DNA of 64,000 bases, from positions 230,562 through 294,561 of the forward strand of contig JADJEZ010000005.1 of NCBI GenBank assembly GCA_016708825.1. Reading direction: 5' to 3'. The position numbers were made by a program, and so were the translations under genes. The notes beneath the pieces were generated by a model. That model saw only the letters and a program-made list of their open reading frames with translations, did no database searches and was not told the origin of the DNA. This document shows positions 16,921 to 26,034 of the stretch, in pieces (position 1 is the stretch's first letter; every line of letters begins with the position of its first letter). This DNA is from Betaproteobacteria bacterium (GTDB lineage Bacteria; Pseudomonadota; Gammaproteobacteria; Burkholderiales; Usitatibacteraceae).

Positions 16921-18195
16921 TCAGGGCTTCGAGGTCTCGGCCGGCTTGGCCGCCGGCCCCTTCGCGGCCTGGCCCTTCGGTGCGGGGCCGGGAGCGGGCG
17001 GCGGCGCGGCCTCGCCCGCGAAACGCAACCCCCATTGGGTGGCGACCGGGCCGGCGAGTTCCATGACGATGATGCCGGCGACCACGACCGCGGCGAGCTT
17101 CTGCCCGAACTCCGGGTAGATGCGCACGACGTCGTGCAGCAGCAGCAGCGCGAGGGAAGACATCGGCAGGAGGGTGGCCGCAAGTGCCGCGTTCTGGCGC
17201 CATTTCATGCCGCCCATCGGCGCGATGGCGATCACGCCGAGGAACTTGGCCGCGGCGCGCGCGCCCGCGAAGACGAGCGCGGCCCACCCCGCCGTCTCGA
17301 ACGCCGAGAGCGGCAGGCTCGCCCCGGTGATCACGAAGAGCACCACGTAGAAGAGCCGCGAGGCGCGGCCCAGCTCGACGTTCACCAGGACGTGCCGGTC
17401 GGGGTCGTTCCTCACGAAGATGCCGAGGGCGAGGAGCGCGAGGATCACCGAGAGCTTGCCCATCTGGGCGAGCCCCACGGCGGCGAGCACGAGGCCCGCC
17501 ACGAGCGTGAAGTGCAGCTCTGGATTGCGCTCGACCCGCCTCGCCAGCACGCGCGCGAGCCAGGCCATGGCGCCTCCGATGGCCATCGACCCGGCGAAGA
17601 GGTAGAGCGGATGCAGCACCGCGGTGTCGAGATCGAGGCGCAGCTCGTAGTGCACCGGCGCGGTGAGCATCGTCACCACGACGGAGGCGAGCAGGCTGTT
17701 CAGCGCCACGAGCGTGAGCGCGCGATCCGTCACCTGCCCGTCGGCGCGGGCATCCTGCGCGACCAGGAGCACGACCGCGGGCGAGGTCGCCATCGCGATG
17801 GCGGCCGCGAGACCCGCCATCAGCGGCGCGAAGCCCATCCAGGTGAGCGCCGCGAAGACGAGCCCGAACGCGAACAGGCTCTCGGCGAACCCGGTCGCCG
17901 CGAGGGTCCAGTCGCGCTTGAGCCAGGAGAGGTCCATGCGCCTGCCGAGGTCGAAGAGCACCAGGCCCAGGCCGATGTCGAAGAAGATGCGCGCCTCCTC
18001 GAAGAGCGGCCCGATCTGCATGGCGGCCGCCACCGGCGCGACCGCGAACCCGACGAGCACGTAGCCGATCACCCGGGGCAGGCGAAGCTGCCGCGCAACC
18101 TCGCCGCCGAGCATGCCGGCCACGAGCAGCGCGCCGAAGAGCAGCGGGTAGCTCAGCGTGAGCGGCAAGGTCGGCAGGAAGGGAAAAACCGTCAT
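16921..18195 (-). CDS. Cation:proton antiporter (CPA2/Kef-type membrane domain)
   Basis: A 424-residue inner-membrane protein with about 12 hydrophobic segments and the Na+/H+ exchanger fold. Diagnostic stretches are GGEVARQLRLPRVIGYVLVG, FFDIGLGLVLFDLGRRMDL and AMATSPAVVLLVAQDA. It lacks the C-terminal RCK/TrkA-N domain of KefB/C. Instead it ends in a proline/alanine/lysine-rich tail. The start is the ATG at 18195 with AAAGG 8 bp upstream. It is divergent from the HAD gene across 205 bp. The substrate ion (K+ or Na+) is not decidable. Confidence 0.83.
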   Translation of the reverse strand: MTVFPFLPTLPLTLSYPLLFGALLVAGMLGGEVARQLRLPRVIGYVLVGFAVAPVAAAMQIGPLFEEARIFFDIGLGLVLFDLGRRMDLSWLKRDWTLAATGFAESLFAFGLVFAALTWMGFAPLMAGLAAAIAMATSPAVVLLVAQDARADGQVTDRALTLVALNSLLASVVVTMLTAPVHYELRLDLDTAVLHPLYLFAGSMAIGGAMAWLARVLARRVERNPELHFTLVAGLVLAAVGLAQMGKLSVILALLALGIFVRNDPDRHVLVNVELGRASRLFYVVLFVITGASLPLSAFETAGWAALVFAGARAAAKFLGVIAIAPMGGMKWRQNAALAATLLPMSSLALLLLHDVVRIYPEFGQKLAAVVVAGIIVMELAGPVATQWGLRFAGEAAPPPAPGPAPKGQAAKGPAAKPAETSKP

Positions 18196-18400
18196 CGAAA
18201 GCCTTTTCTCTGAGCAGGGCGGGAGGACGGGCTTCTCGGAGAACACGCCTCCTGGACGGAGGACCCGGCGGGCGCGCGAGGATCGCGGCTGGCCGATTAT
18301 GGAGCGCGCGGCCCCCTCGGCGCAATCGCCTTCGGGCCCCGGTCCCGGGCGCCGCCCCGCCCCCGACCGCCCCCGCGCAGCGAATGGCTACAATGGCTTC

Positions 18401-19273
18401 ATGCGCCCCCGCTTCTTCCAGAACACCATCGCGCTCGTCTACGACTTCGACGGCACGCTCTCGCCGCAGCCGATGCAGGAGTACACCGTGCTGCCGCGCA
18501 TGGGCATCGCGCCGCGGGAATTCTGGAAGCGCGTGAACGAGGAGGCGCTCGCCACCGAGTCCGACATGATGCTGGTCTACATGCGCCACATCCTCGAGTC
18601 CCTCGAGCGGCAGCGGATCGCGGTGAAGCGGGCCGACTTCGCGAGGATGGCGAAGGCGATCCGCTACTTCCCCGGCGTGGAAGGCTGGTTCCGGCGCGTG
18701 AACGCCTACGTGCGCCGCGAGAGCGGCGGCAAGGTGAAGCTGCACCACTACGTGATCTCGGCCGGGCAGAAGGAGATCCTCGACGGCGTCTCCATTCGCC
18801 GGCACTTCCGGCGCATCTACGCCTCCGAGTACCACTTCAACCACCACGGCGTGGCCACCTTCCCGAAGCTCCTGGTCACGGACACCCTCAAGACCCAGTT
18901 CCTGTTCCGCATCAACAAGGGGCGGGAAGCGGTCACCGAGTCGATCAACGAGCACATGCCCGAGGCCGAGCGGCCCATTCCCTTCCAGAACATGATCTAC
19001 GTGGGCGACGGCATGACCGACGTGCCCTCGATGGCGCTCACCAAGAAGAACGGCGGGCACACGGTCGCGGTCTACGGCGCGGACAAGGAGCGCGAGAAGG
19101 GCATCTGCGTGCGCCTGCTCGAGGCCGGGCGCGCCGACTACATCGCCGAGGCCGACTACCGCAAGGGCAGCAAGCTCTCCCGGCGCATGGCGCTGCTGCT
19201 CGACGCCGTGATCGCCGACATCGCCTACCGCCGCGAGGCCTTCGCGTGCCGCGCGGAGCACCGCGAAAGCTAG
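18401..19273 (+). CDS. HAD superfamily phosphatase-like protein
   Basis: A 290-residue cytosolic haloacid-dehalogenase-fold protein. Motif I is VYDFDGTLSP at about residues 13-22 (nucleophile and acid Asp), motif II is YVISAGQKE with a serine, and motif IV is IYVGDGMTDVPSM with the metal-binding aspartates. It resembles the phosphoserine-phosphatase branch, but a substrate cannot be assigned. A TACAAT hexamer occurs just before the ATG, and no other in-frame start is near. It lies 2 bp upstream of birA. Confidence 0.8.
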   Translation: MRPRFFQNTIALVYDFDGTLSPQPMQEYTVLPRMGIAPREFWKRVNEEALATESDMMLVYMRHILESLERQRIAVKRADFARMAKAIRYFPGVEGWFRRVNAYVRRESGGKVKLHHYVISAGQKEILDGVSIRRHFRRIYASEYHFNHHGVATFPKLLVTDTLKTQFLFRINKGREAVTESINEHMPEAERPIPFQNMIYVGDGMTDVPSMALTKKNGGHTVAVYGADKEREKGICVRLLEAGRADYIAEADYRKGSKLSRRMALLLDAVIADIAYRREAFACRAEHRES

Positions 19274-19275
19274 GC

Positions 19276-20307
19276 ATGGGGCCGCTCACGTTCCGCGCGC
19301 TGCGCCTGCTGGCCGACGGGCGATTCCATTCCGGTGCCCAGGTCGCGCGCACGCTCCAGCGCTCGCGCGCCGCGCTATCGGAGACGCTCAAGGGCGCCGA
19401 GTCGCTGGGAATCGAGGTGTTCTCGGTGCCGGGCAAGGGCTACCGGCTCGCCGAACCCGTGGAATTCCTCGACGCCCACGCCATCGTCTCGCGCCTGGGG
19501 CCGGCCGCCGCGCGCGTGCGCCTCACGATCCTGGACGCGGTCGATTCCACGAGCACGCACCTCACCGCGCTCGCCCAGGCGGGCGCGCCTTCCGGCGCCT
19601 GCGTCGTCGCCGAATGGCAGAAGGCCGGGCGCGGGCGCCGCGGGCGAGACTGGCAGGCGGGGCTCGGCGCCTCCCTCACCTTCTCGCTGCTGTGGCGCTT
19701 CGAGCAGGGCCCGGGGCACCTCGCGGGGCTCTCGCTCGCGGTCGCCGTGGCGGCGGCGCGGGCCCTCGAGCGCGCCGGCGTGCGCGGCGTCGGCGTGAAG
19801 TGGCCCAATGACCTCGTGCACGACTGGAAAAAGCTCGGCGGGATTCTCGTGGAGACCTCCGGCGAAATGCTCGGGCCCACGGCGGCCGTCGTGGGCGTGG
19901 GCATCAACTACCGCCTCGGCGAGGCGCTCGCGCGGCGCATCGACCAACCGGCGACCGACGTGGCTTCCCTGGGCGGCCCGCTGCCTTCGCGAAACGCCCT
20001 CCTCGCGGACCTGGTCGCCGAACTGGTCGCCGCCCTGGAGCGCTTCGGTCGCGAGGGCTTCGCGGCGTTCCGCGACGAGTGGAAGGCGCGCCACGCCTAT
20101 GCCGGGCGCACGGTGACGGTACTCGCCGGAGGCGAGCCGCCCCACGAGGCGCAGGTGATCGACGTCGCCGAGGACGGCGCCCTCGTGGTCGAGGCCGGCG
20201 GCCGCAGGTCGCGGCTCACTTCCGCCGAGATATCCTTGCGCCCCGCATTAACCTCGTTCCCGCACCGGTACCCGTCTTCGCCATCGACGCCGGCAACACG
20301 CGCGTGA
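19276..20307 (+). CDS. birA: Biotin-[acetyl-CoA-carboxylase] ligase / biotin operon repressor
   Basis: BirA attaches biotin to BCCP through biotinyl-AMP. Residues 5-60 form a winged-helix DNA-binding domain (LRLLADGRFHSGAQVARTLQ), so it can act as a repressor. The catalytic domain has GRGRRGRDW (118-126, adenylate loop), VKWPNDL and KLGGILVET. The C-terminal SH3-like domain ends around EISLRPAL. The last 20 or so residues run beyond the usual end and overlap the beginning of coaX. An indel close to the true stop is possible. It is followed by coaX, a common betaproteobacterial order. Confidence 0.9.
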   Translation: MGPLTFRALRLLADGRFHSGAQVARTLQRSRAALSETLKGAESLGIEVFSVPGKGYRLAEPVEFLDAHAIVSRLGPAAARVRLTILDAVDSTSTHLTALAQAGAPSGACVVAEWQKAGRGRRGRDWQAGLGASLTFSLLWRFEQGPGHLAGLSLAVAVAAARALERAGVRGVGVKWPNDLVHDWKKLGGILVETSGEMLGPTAAVVGVGINYRLGEALARRIDQPATDVASLGGPLPSRNALLADLVAELVAALERFGREGFAAFRDEWKARHAYAGRTVTVLAGGEPPHEAQVIDVAEDGALVVEAGGRRSRLTSAEISLRPALTSFPHRYPSSPSTPATRA

Positions 20308-20996
20308 AGTGGGGGCTTCGCGTGGGCGAGGCGTGGGTCGCGCGCGGTGCGATCGCGAGCGCGGAGGCGAGGAAGCTCGGCCGCGACTGGCCGCCCATGC
20401 CGCCGGGCACGCGCGCCCTCGGCTCCAACGTCGGCGGCCGCGAGGTCCAGCGCCTGGTCTACGAGGCCTGCGCGCGCCACGACCTGCTGCTTTCCCTCAT
20501 CGACTCGCGCGGCGAGCAGCTCGGCGTGACGAGCGGCTACCGCGACCCCGCGCAACTCGGCACCGACCGCTGGGCCGCGCTCATCGCCGCCCACGGCGAG
20601 GCGCGCGTGCACCAGCTGGTGGTCAACGCGGGCACCGCGCTCACCGTGGACGCGCTGCGCGCCGACGGCTTTTTCCCGGGCGGGCTCATCGTGCCCGGGC
20701 CTGCGCTCATGCGCCGCTCGCTCGAAGGCGGCACGGCGCAGCTGCGCCGCACCGAGGGCGGCTTCGACGCCTTCCCGAAGAGCACGCCGGACGCGATCAC
20801 CACCGGGTCCGTGCAGGCCGCGCTGGGGGCGATCGCGCGCATGTGCGAGGCCATGCAGGCCGAGGGCATCGCGCCGGAACGCATCGTGCTCTCCGGCGGC
20901 GGCGCGCCCGAACTCGCCGGGCGGCTTCCCCTGCCCGTCGCCTTGAACGACAATCTCGTCCTCGACGGCCTCGTCCTCATCTCCCGCGCATCCTGA
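20268..20996 (+). CDS. coaX: Type III pantothenate kinase
   Basis: CoaX catalyses the first step of coenzyme A synthesis, ATP plus pantothenate to 4'-phosphopantothenate. The ASKHA-fold motifs are FAIDAGNTRVKWGL at the N-terminus, LGTDRWAALIAAH, VVNAGTALTVDAL and PGPALMRRSLEGGTAQL. The chain is about 242 residues, the normal size. No ATG, GTG or TTG exists in frame near the required start. The codons just before FAIDAGN are GTA CCC GTC, with ATT at 20247 upstream. The start given is provisional and may reflect another missing base. The frame overlaps the birA 3' end by about 40 bp. Confidence 0.85.
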   Translation, partial: VPVFAIDAGNTRVKWGLRVGEAWVARGAIASAEARKLGRDWPPMPPGTRALGSNVGGREVQRLVYEACARHDLLLSLIDSRGEQLGVTSGYRDPAQLGTDRWAALIAAHGEARVHQLVVNAGTALTVDALRADGFFPGGLIVPGPALMRRSLEGGTAQLRRTEGGFDAFPKSTPDAITTGSVQAALGAIARMCEAMQAEGIAPERIVLSGGGAPELAGRLPLPVALNDNLVLDGLVLISRAS

Positions 20997-21001
20997 CGCC
21001 C

Positions 21002-21697
21002 GTGTCCCGCCTGCTCTTCTTCCTGCTTCTCGTCGCGAACCTCGCCTTCGGCGCGCACCTGTGGCTCACCGCGCCGCCGGCCGAGCCGGACTTCTCGCGC
21101 CGGGAGCGCAATCGCGAGTCCGCGAAGATCGTCGCCGTCATTCCGCCGGTCATCGCCGCGCGCCGGGCCGAGGAGACGCGCCAGCAGGTGCAGGCCATCG
21201 CGGGCGCGGCCTGCGTGGAGTTCGCCGGCGTCGCGCCCGCCGACGTGGCCCAGGCCCGCGGTGCATTCGCCGCGATGCAACTGGGCGATCGCTTCACCGA
21301 GCGCAAGGTCGAGGAGATCACGCGCCACTGGGTCTACATTCCGCCCGCGAAGGACCGCCGCGCCGCCGAGCAGGCCGCCTCGGTCCTGCGCCGCCAGGGC
21401 ATGAGCGACCTGTCGCTTCGCCCGGACCACGCCATCTCGCTCGGCGTCTTCTCGACCGAGGAAGCGGCCCGGCGCTTCCTCGTCCTCGTGGAAGCCAAGG
21501 GCGCGCGCGGCGCGCAGGTCGGCCCGTTCGCCAAAGAGGTGAAGGAATCGGTGTTCCTCGTGCGCGACCCCGACACGCTGCTCGTGGCGAGGCTCGCGCT
21601 CCTGCAGCGCGAGTACCCCAACTCGACGCTGCGCGCCGTCGCCTGCCCGCCCGGCGAGGGCGGCGCGGAGGCGGCGAAGCAGGCCGCGCAGAAGTAG
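21002..21697 (+). CDS. SPOR-domain membrane protein
   Basis: A 231-residue protein anchored by one N-terminal helix (LLFFLLLVANLAFGAHLWL, residues 4-22) with a periplasmic C-terminal half. About residues 105-180 resemble a SPOR domain (WVYIPPAKDRRAAEQAAS and SLGVFSTEEAARRFLVLVEA), which binds denuded septal peptidoglycan. It starts at a GTG 5 bp after the coaX stop. A SPOR protein in this position after birA-coaX is common in betaproteobacteria. The role in division is inferred from the domain only. Confidence 0.75.
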   Translation: MSRLLFFLLLVANLAFGAHLWLTAPPAEPDFSRRERNRESAKIVAVIPPVIAARRAEETRQQVQAIAGAACVEFAGVAPADVAQARGAFAAMQLGDRFTERKVEEITRHWVYIPPAKDRRAAEQAASVLRRQGMSDLSLRPDHAISLGVFSTEEAARRFLVLVEAKGARGAQVGPFAKEVKESVFLVRDPDTLLVARLALLQREYPNSTLRAVACPPGEGGAEAAKQAAQK

Positions 21698-21709
21698 CGG
21701 CCCGGGACC

Positions 21710-22465
21710 TCAGCGCCGGCCGAAGCGGATGTCGCCGTAGTAGGCGACCGTGCGCTCGCCGGTGTTGTCGGAATCGCTCATGATGCCCACCGCCCGCACG
21801 CGCGGCGGCTCTTCCCCGAAGGCGCGCCGGTAGTCCTCCAGCAGGTTCACGCGCTCCTCGTGCCATTCGCCGAGATCGCGCTTGCCGTTGCCGGCGACGA
21901 TCATCTTCACGCGCGTGGTGAAGTGGTGCGTGATGATCGCGCCTTCGGGCAGGCGGTTTTCCCAGATGTACATGAGGGTCGCGTAGGGCAGCCCGTGGCC
22001 CCCCATCGCCTTGGCGAGGTCGTAGTTCATCCGCTCGTCCTCGGGAAGCTCCTCGCGCCCGCCCTCGAAGATGACGATGACGCGCGCGGGCGAATCCTCG
22101 ACGTGCGCGAGGGTGTTGTCGGCCTTCCCGTTCAACGCCGGCACCTTCCAGCGCCAGCTGAGCCAGGGATACTCGGCGACGTCCGCGACCGTGTCGAAGC
22201 GCAGCCCGGAGGCCGAGGAATCCGCGGTCGCCTCGAGCGCGACCGTGCCCTCGTGCGCGACCAGCCGGTAGTCCGTGGGCTTCTTGAAGCGCGCGAACCG
22301 GAAGGGCACCCACCCCGGGGGAAGTGCGTCGAGGGTGACGGCCGTCGAGAATGGCGCCGGATCGGGTCGCGCACCCGCCAGCGGGGCGGACGGCGGCACG
22401 GGCGCGACCGCGCAGGCGCCCGCGAAAAGGGCTGCGGCGAGGCTCGCGTGCGCGGGACGAATCAT
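21710..22465 (-). CDS. DUF3047 domain-containing lipoprotein
   Basis: A 251-residue exported protein. The signal peptide contains a plausible lipobox (AGAC at about residues 15-18). The family is recognisable from LSWRWKVPALNGKADN, ARVIVIFEGG and the late SDSDNTGERTVAYYGDIRF. Function is unknown. The fold is probably a jelly-roll-like beta sandwich. Its stop is 12 bp from the convergent SPOR gene. An S41 protease gene diverges from it across 84 bp. Confidence 0.8.
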   Translation of the reverse strand: MIRPAHASLAAALFAGACAVAPVPPSAPLAGARPDPAPFSTAVTLDALPPGWVPFRFARFKKPTDYRLVAHEGTVALEATADSSASGLRFDTVADVAEYPWLSWRWKVPALNGKADNTLAHVEDSPARVIVIFEGGREELPEDERMNYDLAKAMGGHGLPYATLMYIWENRLPEGAIITHHFTTRVKMIVAGNGKRDLGEWHEERVNLLEDYRRAFGEEPPRVRAVGIMSDSDNTGERTVAYYGDIRFGRR

Positions 22466-22549
22466 GGAATCGGTTATTCTGGGCCGGAAGCGGCGCAGCC
22501 AGTCTAGCCGCGTTTCGCCCCGCCCGTACTCGCACCCGCCAACGGCCCC

Positions 22550-23935
22550 ATGCAGAAACCGCGTTGCATCGCCGCCCTTGCACTCGCCGCCAGCCTCGCG
22601 GCCGGCTGCGCGGCGTTCGACCCCCACAACCTGCTGTCGCGCCGGTCTTCGCCCGTGGTCCCTTCGCACGACGCGCTGGAGCCGGGCGTCCTGGATTCCG
22701 CGCTGGGCGAAGCGGGCCGTCGGGACGCTCTCGATTTCGTGTGGACCACGGTGAACGAGCGCTACTACGACCCGGCGTTCAACGGCGTGGACTGGGCCGC
22801 GGCGCGCGAACGCTGGAGCCCGCGCGCGCTGGCGGCGGCGAGCGACGAGGAGTTCTGGGACTTCCTGGACCACATGGCCGGTGAACTTCGCGACGCCCAC
22901 ACCCGCGTGGAATCGCCGCGGCGCGCCGAACGCATCGAACGGCACGAGTCCGTCTCCCTCGGCTTCGCGTTCCAGCCCCTCGAGGGCCGGCTCGTCGTGA
23001 CGAGCGTGCATCCCGATTCCGACGCCCACTGGGCCGGCGTGCGCCCCGGCATGGCGCTCGACCAGGCCGGCGGCGAGCCGGCGACGGCGGCCTACGCCCG
23101 GGCGCTCGCCGAGGCGCGAGAGAGCTCCACCGCGCTGTCCCGGCATCGCTCCGCCGCGCGCCGCATTCTCTCGGGCGACCCCGGCACCCGGGTGATCGCC
23201 ACCTTCCTGCGCGGCGACGGCACGCCCTTCACCGCATCGCTCGAGCGCCGGCGCTTCGTGAGCACGCCCCGCGTCACGCACCGGGCGCTGCCCTCGGGCT
23301 TCGGCTACGTGCGCCTCACGAGCTGGGCGCAGTCGCTGCAGGGCGGGATGATCGAAGCGATCGAGGAGCACCGGAAGGCGCCCGGCCTGGTCATCGACCT
23401 GCGCGGCAATCCCGGCGGCTCGGCCCTCATGGTGCGCAACGTGGCCGCCCGGCTTTTCGAGGGCAAGGTCGAGTTCGGCCGTGCGCTCACGCGCACCGGC
23501 AAGCCGATTACCCTCGCCTTCGACTGGTTCGAGGTGATCAAGCTGAAGCAGGTGCTCGAGGGCACCGGCACCTACCTCGGCCCCGTGGCCGTGCTCGTGG
23601 ACGCCGCGAGCGGCAGCGGCAGCGAGCTCTTCGCGGCACTCCTGCAGACCCAGGGCCGCGCGACGGTCGTGGGACAGACGTCCTGCGGGTGCCTGCTCGC
23701 CTACATGGGCTACGCCGACGTGCCGGGCGGCGGCAAGCTCGCCTACAGCGAGGTCGGGTTCGCCTTTCCCGACGGACGCAGGATCGAGGGCGTGGGCGTG
23801 GTGCCCGATGTCCCCGTGCCGCTCGCGGTCGCCGATCTCCTCGCCGGCCGCGACCGTGTGCTCGAGGCGGCGCAGGCCGCGCTCCGGGCGAAGGGCGGCG
23901 ACGCTGCCTCCGCGCGCAGGGCAAGCGCATCGTAG
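22550..23935 (+). CDS. S41 family peptidase (CtpA-like), lipoprotein
   Basis: A 461-residue C-terminal-processing-type protease. Residues 1-20 form a lipoprotein signal (LAAGC). After an alpha-helical part (DALDFVWTTVNERYYDPAF) there is a PDZ domain at about 135-230 (VSLGFAFQPLEGRLVV, then WAGVRPGMALDQAGG). The S41 core contains FGYVRLTSW, GLVIDLRGNPGG and VDAASGSGSELFAALLQ, where the serine near residue 353 is the likely nucleophile. FAFPDGRRIEGVGVVPDVPV is the usual ending. It degrades or trims periplasmic proteins, target unknown. It slightly precedes the MFS gene, which may be co-transcribed. Confidence 0.85.
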   Translation: MQKPRCIAALALAASLAAGCAAFDPHNLLSRRSSPVVPSHDALEPGVLDSALGEAGRRDALDFVWTTVNERYYDPAFNGVDWAAARERWSPRALAAASDEEFWDFLDHMAGELRDAHTRVESPRRAERIERHESVSLGFAFQPLEGRLVVTSVHPDSDAHWAGVRPGMALDQAGGEPATAAYARALAEARESSTALSRHRSAARRILSGDPGTRVIATFLRGDGTPFTASLERRRFVSTPRVTHRALPSGFGYVRLTSWAQSLQGGMIEAIEEHRKAPGLVIDLRGNPGGSALMVRNVAARLFEGKVEFGRALTRTGKPITLAFDWFEVIKLKQVLEGTGTYLGPVAVLVDAASGSGSELFAALLQTQGRATVVGQTSCGCLLAYMGYADVPGGGKLAYSEVGFAFPDGRRIEGVGVVPDVPVPLAVADLLAGRDRVLEAAQAALRAKGGDAASARRASAS

Positions 23936-24012
23936 CCGCGAACGAACGCGAGGCACCGGCACTGGCCGCCGGCGTAGCCTCCGCGCTGAACCCCGGCGTC
24001 GCGCGCCGGGAG

Positions 24013-25260
24013 GTGTTCGGCTGGGCGATGTACGACTTCGCCAATTCCGGCTACACCACGGTCGTCCTCACGGCGGTGTTCAACGCCTACTTCGTGGCGA
24101 CCGTGGCCGGCAACGCGCCCTGGGCGACGTTCGCCTGGACCGTGGCGCTTGGCGTCTCCTACGCGATCGTGATGGCCGCAGGGCCGCTGCTGGGCGCGTG
24201 GGCCGACGCCCACGGGGCGAAGAAGCGCGCGCTCGCGGCGACCACCGCCGCCTGCGTGGCGGGCACCGCGCTCCTCGCGGGCGCGGGCCCGGGCGACGTC
24301 GCCTGGGCGGTCGCCTTCATCGTCGTCTCGAACGTCGCGTACTCGCTCGGCGAGAACCTGAACGCGGCCTTCCTCACCGAGCTCGCGCGGCCCGCGGCCG
24401 TGGGCAAGGTGTCCGGCTGGGGCTGGAGCCTGGGCTATTTCGGCGGCATCGCCTCCCTGGGCCTGTGCCTCGCGTGGGTCCTCACCGCGCCGGCGCGCGG
24501 CTCGACCGCGGCGCAATCGGTTCCCGGCGCGATGCTCATCACGGCGGGCATGTTCGCGCTCGCCTCGCTCGTCACCTTCGCCCTGTTGCGCGAGAGAGCC
24601 GTGCCGCTGCCGCCGAGCGCGCGCCAGTCGCACCCGCTCGCGCGCCTCGCCCGCACGGCGCGCGAGGCAATGGCTTACCGCGATCTCCTCGCCGTCTTCG
24701 CCTGCGGGACCTTCTACCAGGCGGGCGTGGCCACCGTCATCGCCCTCGCGGCGATCTACGCGGAGCAGGTGATGGGGTTCGAGACGAAGGACACGATCCT
24801 GCTCATCCTCGCCGTGAACGTGACGGCCGCCATCGGCGCCTTCGGCTTCGGCTACGCGCAGGACCGCATCGGCAAGGTGCGGGCGCTGCGGATCACGCTC
24901 TACGCCTGGATCGTGATGGTGACCGTCGCCTACTTCGGCACCACCCAGGCCGTCTTCTGGATCGCCGCCAATCTCGCGGGCCTCGCCATGGGCTCCTCGC
25001 AGTCGGCGGGGCGGGCGCTGGTGGCCTACTTCTCGCCGCCCGAGCGCAGCGGCGAGTTCTTCGGGCTGTGGGGCGTGGCCACGCGCCTCGCCTCGATCCT
25101 CGGCCCCGTCACCTACGGCGCCGTCACCTGGGCGACGGGCGGCAACCACCGTCTCGCGATCCTCGTGACCGGCGCCTTCTTCGTCGTCGCGATCGCCTTC
25201 CTCGCGCGGGTGGACGAGCGCCGCGGGCACGCCGCCGCCACCTCGCCCGGGTCGCCATGA
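24013..25260 (+). CDS. MFS transporter, UMF1 (Atg22-like) family
   Basis: A 12-helix major facilitator protein. The opening VFGWAMYDFANSGYTTVV and the loop GPLLGAWADAHGAKKRAL are typical of the UMF1/Atg22-like family. FSPPERSGEFFGLWG occurs late. The substrate is unknown, and amino-acid efflux is suggested by the fungal Atg22. The start is uncertain. The coding frame extends back to about 23932 but contains no ATG, GTG or TTG there. The first standard codon is the GTG at 24013, which has no spaced ribosome site, so the true N-terminus may be 20-27 residues longer. The stop overlaps the next ATG (ATGA). Confidence 0.83.
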   Translation: MFGWAMYDFANSGYTTVVLTAVFNAYFVATVAGNAPWATFAWTVALGVSYAIVMAAGPLLGAWADAHGAKKRALAATTAACVAGTALLAGAGPGDVAWAVAFIVVSNVAYSLGENLNAAFLTELARPAAVGKVSGWGWSLGYFGGIASLGLCLAWVLTAPARGSTAAQSVPGAMLITAGMFALASLVTFALLRERAVPLPPSARQSHPLARLARTAREAMAYRDLLAVFACGTFYQAGVATVIALAAIYAEQVMGFETKDTILLILAVNVTAAIGAFGFGYAQDRIGKVRALRITLYAWIVMVTVAYFGTTQAVFWIAANLAGLAMGSSQSAGRALVAYFSPPERSGEFFGLWGVATRLASILGPVTYGAVTWATGGNHRLAILVTGAFFVVAIAFLARVDERRGHAAATSPGSP

Positions 25261-26034
25261 GCCTGCCGGCGCTCTTTCTTTCCCACGGCGCGCCGACGCT
25301 CGCGACCGCGAACAACTTCTTCACCCACGCCTGGGCCGAGCTGGGCGTCGTGCTCGGGCGGCCCGAGGCGATCCTCGTGGCGTCGGCCCACTGGGACACG
25401 CCCGGCCCCGCGGTGACCGGGGCGGCGCGCCTCGCGACGATCCACGACTTCACCGGTTTTCCCGAAGAGCTCTACCGCGTCCGCTACGAGCCTCCGGGCT
25501 CGGCCGCGCTCGTCGGGCGCGTCTCGGAGCTGCTCGGCGCGCAAGGCCACCGGCCCGCGATCGACGCGGACCGCGGCATCGACCACGGGGGCTGGGTGCC
25601 GCTGCGCTGGATGTATCCGGACGCCGACATCCCGGTCGTGCAACTGTCCGTGCAATCCGCCCTCGGCGCGCGCCATCACCTCGAGATCGGCCGCGCGCTC
25701 GCGCCGCTGCGCGGCGAAGGCGTGCTGGTGATCGGCTCCGGCGGCATCGTCCACAACCTGCGCGAGGTGGACTGGGGCCGGCACCCGGAAGACGCCTTTG
25801 CGTGGGCGGTCGAGTTCAACGCCTGGATGGCGGACCGGGTCGCGGCGGGCGCCGTGGACGACCTGGCCGACTACCGCCGCCTCGCGCCGCTGGCCGAGCG
25901 CGCCCATCCCACCGAAGAGCACCTGATGCCGTTTTTCGTGGCGCTCGGCGCCGGCGGCCCGGACGCCCGGCACCTGGCCCTCGGCATCGCCATGGGCTCG
26001 CTGGGCATGGACGGCTACGCCTTCGGCGGCCTGA
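25257..26034 (+). CDS. 4,5-DOPA dioxygenase-like extradiol dioxygenase (YgiD family)
   Basis: A class III ring-cleaving dioxygenase-fold enzyme of the YgiD type. Metal-ligand histidines lie in LFLSHGAPTL (residues 7-16), SAHWDTPGP and the RGIDHGGWVPLRWMYP block. VIGSGGIVHNLREVDW follows and the end reads GSLGMDGYAFGG. The family normally ends about here, but the frame stays open for hundreds of codons. A TGA at 26032-26034 lies in another frame. The convergent DinB gene likewise lacks a stop at the same spot, so an indel around 26025-26036 is likely. Natural substrate is uncertain for most family members. Its ATG overlaps the MFS stop. Confidence 0.8.

Noticed and set aside
15743..19261. A 1172-codon minus-strand frame
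   Set aside because: Only 15743-16909 is the real YbdK-type gene. Upstream it is antisense to the HAD gene and out of frame with the antiporter.
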